Shown here: one piece after another, positions 14,723 to 18,751 of the stretch
Numbering within the stretch: the stretch's first letter is position 1
Layout of the letters: the number at the start of each line of letters is the position of its first letter
Origin: an uncultured Eggerthellaceae bacterium
GTDB lineage: Bacteria; Actinomycetota; Coriobacteriia; Coriobacteriales; Eggerthellaceae
Length of the DNA: 18,751 nucleotides
Direction of reading: 5' to 3'
Assembly: GCA_910589135.1 (NCBI GenBank)
Contig: CAJUSL010000008.1
Coordinates: forward strand, 2,664 to 21,414
Translations under genes and position numbers: made by a program
Notes under the pieces: model-generated
What the model was told of the DNA's origin: nothing
The model's database searches: none
What the model saw: the letters and a program-made list of their open reading frames with translations, nothing else

Positions 14723-15538
14723 TCACGCCACGTCGATGCCCAGGCCGTATGCGTCCGACATGGTGCGGATGTTCTCGTCGGTGATGAAGCTGCGCGGCTC
14801 CGGCTGCATGGCGCGCACCTTCACCAGTATCTCGGACGCCTTCTCGACGGTGTGCAGCAGCCCGAACGCCTGGTCGAAGGTGCTCCCCGCGCAGATGATC
14901 CCGTGATGGGCCCACACCACGGCATCGTGGTCGCGCATGAGCTCGGCGGACGCCCGCCCCAGCTCGACCGAGCCCGGGTTCATCCATTCCAGCACGCCGA
15001 CGCCGGCGGGAAACACGAGCGCGCATTCGCTGATCGCCTTCCAAAGCTCGCGCGTAAAGGCCTTGCCCTCGAGGGGCAGCACGAACGTGAGCGCCACCAG
15101 GTTGGCAGGATGCGCATGGTAGACGACGCGGCAAGCACCTTCGGTTGCCGCCTTCTTCGCCTCGTGGTTCAGCAGATGCGACGGAAGCTCGCTGGTCGGA
15201 CGCCCCTCTCCCGCAAAGCCCCAGCACGGGCGAAACGCCGTGCCGTGCCGGTCGACCTCGATGATGCCCGCGCATGCCTGCGGCTCGCGCTCGACGTTGG
15301 AAAAGAACGACCCGGCCGCGGTCACGAGGAAATGCTCGCCGGCCACGCCGGGCGCCTGCACGCCCTCGGCCAGGGGACGCCACTCCCCCGGATCCAGGCA
15401 TGCAGCCACCTGGGCCGCCTCGTCGGGGCGCAGCCGGTACGACAGGTTGCCTCCGTTACATTCGTGCCACCCCTGCCGCCATCCCTCGGCGGCCGCGCGC
15501 ACGAACTGTTTCGCGAAGTCGGTGTCCAGGACGTTCAT
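14723..15538 (-). CDS. rhaD: Rhamnulose-1-phosphate aldolase (class II, zinc-dependent)
   Basis: The enzyme cleaves L-rhamnulose 1-phosphate into dihydroxyacetone phosphate and L-lactaldehyde. The 271-residue protein aligns closely with E. coli RhaD as I recall it, almost without gaps. Zinc ligands H141, H143 (YHAHPAN) and H212 (WAHHG) and catalytic E117 (PTSELPS) and E171 (ISECAL) fall at the same numbers. Other matching stretches are NGGNLSYRL (28-36) and FPAGVGVLEWM (176-186). The ATG at 15538 has a purine-rich AAGGGGG just upstream. It follows larC by 37 bases on the same strand, in the larE-larB-larC order. No rhamnose isomerase or kinase is in the window, so the natural substrate could be a different deoxyketose 1-phosphate. 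Confidence 0.85.
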   Translation of the reverse strand: MNVLDTDFAKQFVRAAAEGWRQGWHECNGGNLSYRLRPDEAAQVAACLDPGEWRPLAEGVQAPGVAGEHFLVTAAGSFFSNVEREPQACAGIIEVDRHGTAFRPCWGFAGEGRPTSELPSHLLNHEAKKAATEGACRVVYHAHPANLVALTFVLPLEGKAFTRELWKAISECALVFPAGVGVLEWMNPGSVELGRASAELMRDHDAVVWAHHGIICAGSTFDQAFGLLHTVEKASEILVKVRAMQPEPRSFITDENIRTMSDAYGLGIDVA

Positions 15539-15575
15539 GAAGGCCCCCTTCCAGGCGCAGGCGCGATTCTTCCGT

Positions 15576-16211
15576 CTACTCGACGAACGCTTCCGCGAAG
15601 TGCCGGACCAGCGCCGCGCCCGTCGGCGTGCAAAGCTCGCCTTCCACGTCGCCCGCGAAATGCGGCATGCCCTCCAGGATGTTCGCCGTGGCGGGAGCCG
15701 GAATGGGCAGGCGCCCATGCGCGCAGTCGACGAAGCCGAAGCCCGTAGCGATGGGCGTCGACTCCACCCGGGCAGGCTCCAGCGCGTCAACCAGCATGCA
15801 GAAGGCCACGATGTAGCCGATGGCGAAATCGTTGCCGACCTCGTGGAAGTGCACGTGCGCCACGTCGGCATCGTGTGCCTTCGCCTCGGCGTCGGCCAGC
15901 ACGCCGTACACGCCCATGACGTTGTCCGCCACCGACGCGGAGACGCCCGACGACGCAACGATGCCGCGCACGTCCTCGAGCGAGCGATGTTCGTGGACGT
16001 GCGCGTGGCGTGCCTCGGCCTCGGTGCGCCCGTCGCTCAACACGACGAAGCGGCCTTCTCCGTCCAGCTCGCCCGCAAGCCCGGGAATGGCCAGCGATCC
16101 GAACTCGCGCACGAACGCGGCGCGCTGCTCCTCGTCGAGCAGTTCGATCAGCATGTTGACCAGCTGGGCCTTGCGGGCACCCCCGCTGCAGTCGATGACA
16201 AGCTTTTCCAT
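15576..16211 (-). CDS. larC: Short LarC-like nickel insertion protein (N-terminal part only)
   Basis: LarC inserts nickel into the pincer nucleotide cofactor of lactate racemase. This 211-residue protein matches only the LarC N-terminal (LarC1) region. It has a His-rich segment HAHVHEH (69-75), the family motif VHFHEVG (120-126), then CAHGRLPIPAPATANILEG (163-181) and TPTGAAL (195-201). Full LarC proteins have about 400 residues. The C-terminal domain, known as the CTP-binding part, is absent, and there is no room for it before rhaD. The N-terminus is also divergent: IDCSGGARKAQLVN replaces the usual D-C-F-S-G-I-S-G-D-M, and some 40 residues of the usual N-terminal domain seem missing. The ATG lies 3 bases after the larB stop, so the two are translationally coupled. 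Confidence 0.8.
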   Translation of the reverse strand: MEKLVIDCSGGARKAQLVNMLIELLDEEQRAAFVREFGSLAIPGLAGELDGEGRFVVLSDGRTEAEARHAHVHEHRSLEDVRGIVASSGVSASVADNVMGVYGVLADAEAKAHDADVAHVHFHEVGNDFAIGYIVAFCMLVDALEPARVESTPIATGFGFVDCAHGRLPIPAPATANILEGMPHFAGDVEGELCTPTGAALVRHFAEAFVE

Positions 16212-16214
16212 GGC

Positions 16215-16973
16215 CTATGCTCCCACCTTTCCCATATGGTTGATCCTGCTGGCAAGGAACCCGGCGCCGAAGCCGTTGTCGATGTTGACCACCGACACGC
16301 CGCTCGCACACGAGTTCAGCATGGACAGCAGCGCCGCCACGCCTCCGAACGCCGCACCGTAGCCCACGCTGGTGGGAACGGCGATGACGGGGCACTCGGC
16401 CATACCGCCGACGATGCTGGCGAGCGCGCCTTCCATGCCCGCCACGACAATGATCACGTTCGCCCCCATGATGTCGTCCATGTGGGCGAACGTGCGATGT
16501 ATGCCGGCGACTCCCACGTCGTAGGCACGCACGACCTCGTTGCCCAGCATCTCCGCCGTGACGGCCGCCTCCTCCGCGACCGGCATGTCGCTCGTGCCGC
16601 CCGTGGCGACCAGCACCGTGCCGCATCCGTCGGGCTCGGGGATGCTCCCCACGACGCCTATGCGCGCGACCTCGAAGTACTGCAGGTCCGTCGTGGCCGA
16701 GACGAGCCGCGCCTTCTCGGGCGACAGGCGCGTGATGAGGACGTCGCCCTGCCCGGCATCGCGCATGGCCGCCACAATGCCCGCGATTTGCTCGGCTGTC
16801 TTGCCTTCGCCGTAGACGACCTCGGACGCGCCCTGCCGCGCATTCCTGTGCAGGTCGACCTTCGCGTACCCGATGTCTTCGAACGGCTTGGCCTTTATCG
16901 CGGCGGCCGCCGCATCGACCGACATCGCGCCGTCGCGCACCTGCTGCAGCATGCGCCTCAACTCACTCGGCAT
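16215..16973 (-). CDS. larB: LarB, NaAD carboxylase/hydrolase of nickel-pincer cofactor synthesis
   Basis: LarB carboxylates the nicotinate ring of nicotinic acid adenine dinucleotide and hydrolyses it to the mononucleotide, the first step of the cofactor pathway. This protein has 252 residues. The C-terminal two thirds form the PurE-like domain: ATGGTSDMPVAEEA (123-136), AGMEGAL (178-184), PTSVGYG (200-206), and LNSCASG (219-225) followed by VVNIDNGFGAG. C222 matches the cysteine that forms a covalent adduct with the nicotinamide ring in the Lactobacillus enzyme. The ATG at 16973 overlaps the end of larE by 11 bases. Confidence 0.94.
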   Translation of the reverse strand: MPSELRRMLQQVRDGAMSVDAAAAAIKAKPFEDIGYAKVDLHRNARQGASEVVYGEGKTAEQIAGIVAAMRDAGQGDVLITRLSPEKARLVSATTDLQYFEVARIGVVGSIPEPDGCGTVLVATGGTSDMPVAEEAAVTAEMLGNEVVRAYDVGVAGIHRTFAHMDDIMGANVIIVVAGMEGALASIVGGMAECPVIAVPTSVGYGAAFGGVAALLSMLNSCASGVSVVNIDNGFGAGFLASRINHMGKVGA

Positions 16974-17796
16974 CGTCGTCGCCCCCTTCGATCGATTCGT
17001 TCATGCTTCCCGTCCTGAAGCCCTCCAGGTCGAGACATATATATGTGAAGCCGAGCCTCTTCAGCTCGGCGGCCACGTCCATGCGGGTGGCCGGGTCGGC
17101 CATGCGCGCCACCTGCGTACGCCCCACCTCCAAGCGGGCGACGTCGCCATGCACGCGCACGCGCACCTGCTCGAAGCCAAGATGGCGCAGGTAGTCCTCC
17201 GCGGCGTCGATGCGTCCCAGCATGTCGGGGTCGAGCGGCGTTCCATACGGCACCCGGGTGGCAAGGCACGCGCACGAAGGAGCGTCCCACGTGCGCAGCC
17301 CCATCTGCCGGGAAAGCCGCCTGATGTCGTCCTTGGTCATGGAAGCGTCGCGCAAGGGGCTCGCCACGCCCAGTTCCGCAACGGCCGCGGAGCCGGGACG
17401 GAAGTCGCCCGCGTCGTCGGCGTTTGTGCCGTCGGCCAGCACGCCGAAGCCCTCGCGCACCGCCGCTTCGAGCGCCAGGCCGAAGATGCCCTTCTTGCAG
17501 TGGTAGCAGCGTTCGACGCCGTTTTCGCGCACGCCTTCCGTGGCAAGAGGATCTGCCTCCACCACCACCTGGCGCACGCCGCAGTCCTCGCAGAACCATA
17601 CGGCCTGCTCCAACTCGAAAGCCGGCGCCAGTGCCGACTTCACCGTGATGGCCACCACGTTGGCCGCCCCCAGCTCCTCGGCTGCGACAGCAAGCAGAAA
17701 CGATGAATCGACCCCGCCGGAGAACGCGACGGCCAGCCTCCCTTGCCCGGCGAGCCGCCTCTTCAGGGCCGCGAGCTTTTCGGATGATTCCAACAC
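16963..17796 (-). CDS. larE: LarE, PP-loop sulfur transferase of nickel-pincer cofactor synthesis
   Basis: LarE adenylates the dicarboxylated nucleotide and installs the two sulfur atoms that later bind nickel. The P-loop is SGGVDSS (26-32). Cysteines C97 and C100 in RCYHCKK, and C175 and C177 in APSCACLATRVPYG, suggest the cluster-type enzyme that recycles sulfur through an iron-sulfur centre, as opposed to the type that sacrifices one cysteine. That assignment is inference from the cysteine pattern. GTG at 17796 lies 5 bases after AAAGGGG and TTG at 17793 lies 8 bases after it; either could be used. A longer frame starting at GTG 17835 lies inside the promoter and lacks a ribosome binding site. 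It is the first gene of larE-larB-larC-rhaD. Confidence 0.92.
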   Translation of the reverse strand: MLESSEKLAALKRRLAGQGRLAVAFSGGVDSSFLLAVAAEELGAANVVAITVKSALAPAFELEQAVWFCEDCGVRQVVVEADPLATEGVRENGVERCYHCKKGIFGLALEAAVREGFGVLADGTNADDAGDFRPGSAAVAELGVASPLRDASMTKDDIRRLSRQMGLRTWDAPSCACLATRVPYGTPLDPDMLGRIDAAEDYLRHLGFEQVRVRVHGDVARLEVGRTQVARMADPATRMDVAAELKRLGFTYICLDLEGFRTGSMNESIEGGDDDAE

Positions 17797-17837
17797 AGGC
17801 ACCCCTTTCCGCAATCGGCCGGAAACCGTCCACACAT

Positions 17838-17864
17838 TCTATAGCGCCTGCCAACCTGCGGCAA
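17838..17864 (-). promoter_or_regulatory. Candidate promoter of the larE-larB-larC-rhaD operon
   Basis: On the minus strand TTGCCG (17864-17859) and TATAGA (17843-17838) are 15 bases apart. The transcript would start near 17831, about 35 bases before the larE start. The spacing is shorter than ideal. No other clear promoter is seen between the four genes, which overlap or nearly touch. Confidence 0.4.
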
Positions 17865-17939
17865 TTGTGGTTATCGAGGTCACGCACTAGCTAAACGCCA
17901 GGGCAACCCCTAAACTAGGTCGAGCAAAATCGCAGAGTC

Positions 17940-17958
17940 GCAGCGACGGCGTCGCTGC
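17940..17958 (+). promoter_or_regulatory. Hairpin just before the cyclophilin ribosome binding site
   Basis: GCAGCGAC (17940-17947) pairs perfectly with GTCGCTGC (17951-17958) around a GGC loop. It ends 4 bases before the GAAAGGA ribosome binding site (17963-17969). It may stabilise the mRNA leader or be an operator; nothing in the sequence decides. Confidence 0.4.
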
Positions 17959-17974
17959 CCACGAAAGGACCAAC

Positions 17975-18661
17975 ATGCTGAAATCACCCGCAATCAAGAA
18001 GATCGCAACCGTCGGCATCGCCGGGGCCCTGGCCTGCGGAGTGATCGGAATGGCCGGCTGCTCCGGTTCGTCCGAGTCATCCAGCGCAAGCTCCGCGTCC
18101 AGCTCGTCGACCGCTTCGTCGTCCTCCAGCGCCGCAACCGCCCAGCTCGAAAAGGCCGACCCCATCGGCACGCATCATGCCACGATCGAGATCGAGGGGT
18201 ACAGCCCCATCTCGGTCGAGCTTGACGGCGACTCCGCCCCCATCACCGTGCAGAACTTCATGGACCTGGCCAACGACGGCTTCTATGACGGGCTCACGTT
18301 CCACCGCATCATCGACGGGTTCATGATGCAGGGCGGCGACCCGAAGGGCAACGGCACGGGTGGCAGCGACGAGACCATCGTGGGCGAGTTCACCGACAAC
18401 GGCTACGACAACCAGCTCCAGAACGTGCGCGGCGCCATTGCCATGGCGCGCTCGAGCATGCCCGACAGCGCCAGCTCGCAGTTTTACATCGTGCACGAAG
18501 ACTCCAACTTCCTGGACGGGCAGTACGCGGTGTTCGGCCACGTCACCGAGGGCATGGACGTCGTCGACGAGATCTGCTCGTCTGCCCAACCGACCGATGG
18601 CAACGGCACCATCAGCGCCGACCAGCAGCCCAAGATCGTCAAGATCACCATCGTCGACTAG
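17975..18661 (+). CDS. Lipoprotein cyclophilin-type peptidyl-prolyl isomerase
   Basis: The protein catalyses cis-trans isomerisation of prolyl bonds, here outside the cytoplasmic membrane. The 228-residue precursor has a basic N-terminus, a hydrophobic segment and a lipobox GMAGC, with C29 as the lipid-anchored first mature residue. A Ser/Ala linker (30-56) follows, then the cyclophilin domain (about 66-228). Core motifs are FHRIIDGFMMQGGDP (109-123, with the catalytic R111), GAIAMAR (153-159), SQFYIVH (168-174) and FLDGQYAVFG (179-188). ATG at 17975 lies behind GAAAGGA. It is divergent from larE across about 180 bases. A role in folding exported proteins is likely from the family. Confidence 0.93.
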   Translation: MLKSPAIKKIATVGIAGALACGVIGMAGCSGSSESSSASSASSSSTASSSSSAATAQLEKADPIGTHHATIEIEGYSPISVELDGDSAPITVQNFMDLANDGFYDGLTFHRIIDGFMMQGGDPKGNGTGGSDETIVGEFTDNGYDNQLQNVRGAIAMARSSMPDSASSQFYIVHEDSNFLDGQYAVFGHVTEGMDVVDEICSSAQPTDGNGTISADQQPKIVKITIVD

Positions 18662-18683
18662 CCGCAGCGACATACGACCAACA

Positions 18684-18722
18684 GCGCAGGGGCGGCCCGG
18701 GATTTCCGGGCCGCCCCTGCGC
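18684..18722. terminator. 17-bp perfect palindrome after the cyclophilin gene
   Basis: The arms at 18684-18700 and 18706-18722 are perfectly complementary (GCGCAGGGGCGGCCCGG and its complement) around a GATTT loop. It lies 23 bases after the stop. Only two T follow the stem on the plus strand, so it is an atypical terminator or an RNA-protecting hairpin. Confidence 0.6.
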
Positions 18723-18751
18723 TTGATGCCAACTTTCAGGCCCGCCGTGGG

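Noticed and set aside
15539..15958. Frame continuing rhaD upstream into larC as a LarC-aldolase fusion or LarC2 by frameshift
   Set aside because: The upstream part is an Arg/Ser/Thr-rich shadow of larC. It shows no LarC2 features, and RhaD has a normal start and full length from 15538.
17797..17835. GTG at 17835 as the larE start
   Set aside because: It lies next to the -10 box with no ribosome binding site. GTG 17796 and TTG 17793 follow AAAGGGG at proper spacing and give the usual LarE length.

Overview
The window is GC-rich, densely packed bacterial chromosome. Protein content (TrpB2-type tryptophan synthase beta, LysRS with an extra C-terminal domain, DUF4143 ATPase, LarE/LarB/LarC, OPT transporter, Ser-rich lipoprotein cyclophilin) and overall composition suggest an Eggerthellaceae-like member of the Coriobacteriia (Actinomycetota). 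That assignment is inferred from general resemblance; there is no rRNA or other decisive marker here.

Layout. 1-484: gene-free, with one arm of a dispersed repeat at the very edge and a GC-rich terminator-like hairpin. 485-2108: a trpB2 gene preceded by what reads as a complete tryptophan attenuator: extended -10 promoter, short leader peptide ending K-W-W-R-stop, mutually exclusive antiterminator and terminator hairpins. 2233-7675, minus strand: a soluble hybrid sensor kinase, lysS, greA, tatA, tRNA-Pro(CGG) and a small acidic unknown protein. 7766-11047, minus strand: a flippase-like membrane protein and a DHA2-type MFS efflux pump, separated by a 210-bp inverted-repeat element. 11048-11372: a divergent control region holding two tandem 51-bp palindromic repeats and three tandem 33-34-bp repeats, followed by a plus-strand AAA/DUF4143 ATPase. 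12746-17796, minus strand: OPT transporter, then (upstream of it) larE-larB-larC-rhaD, with overlapping or nearly touching reading frames. 17975-18661, plus strand: a lipoprotein peptidyl-prolyl isomerase and a strong terminal palindrome.

How the genes fit together. LarE, LarB and LarC together make the nickel-pincer nucleotide cofactor of lactate racemase-type enzymes, but no LarA is present and LarC is short, lacking the C-terminal domain known from characterised LarC. The cluster ends in a rhamnulose-1-phosphate aldolase whose product is lactaldehyde, one oxidation step from lactate, which may explain the pairing (inference). The trpB2 gene stands alone without trpA, yet is apparently controlled by charged tRNA-Trp through ribosome stalling, pointing to a biosynthetic or indole-salvage role.

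Most notable signals: the trp attenuator, the two phased operator-like palindromes before the efflux pump, the inverted-repeat element with a second partial copy at base 1, the shortened LarC in a Lar-aldolase operon, the LysRS fusion, and a sensor kinase with altered H and G2 boxes.
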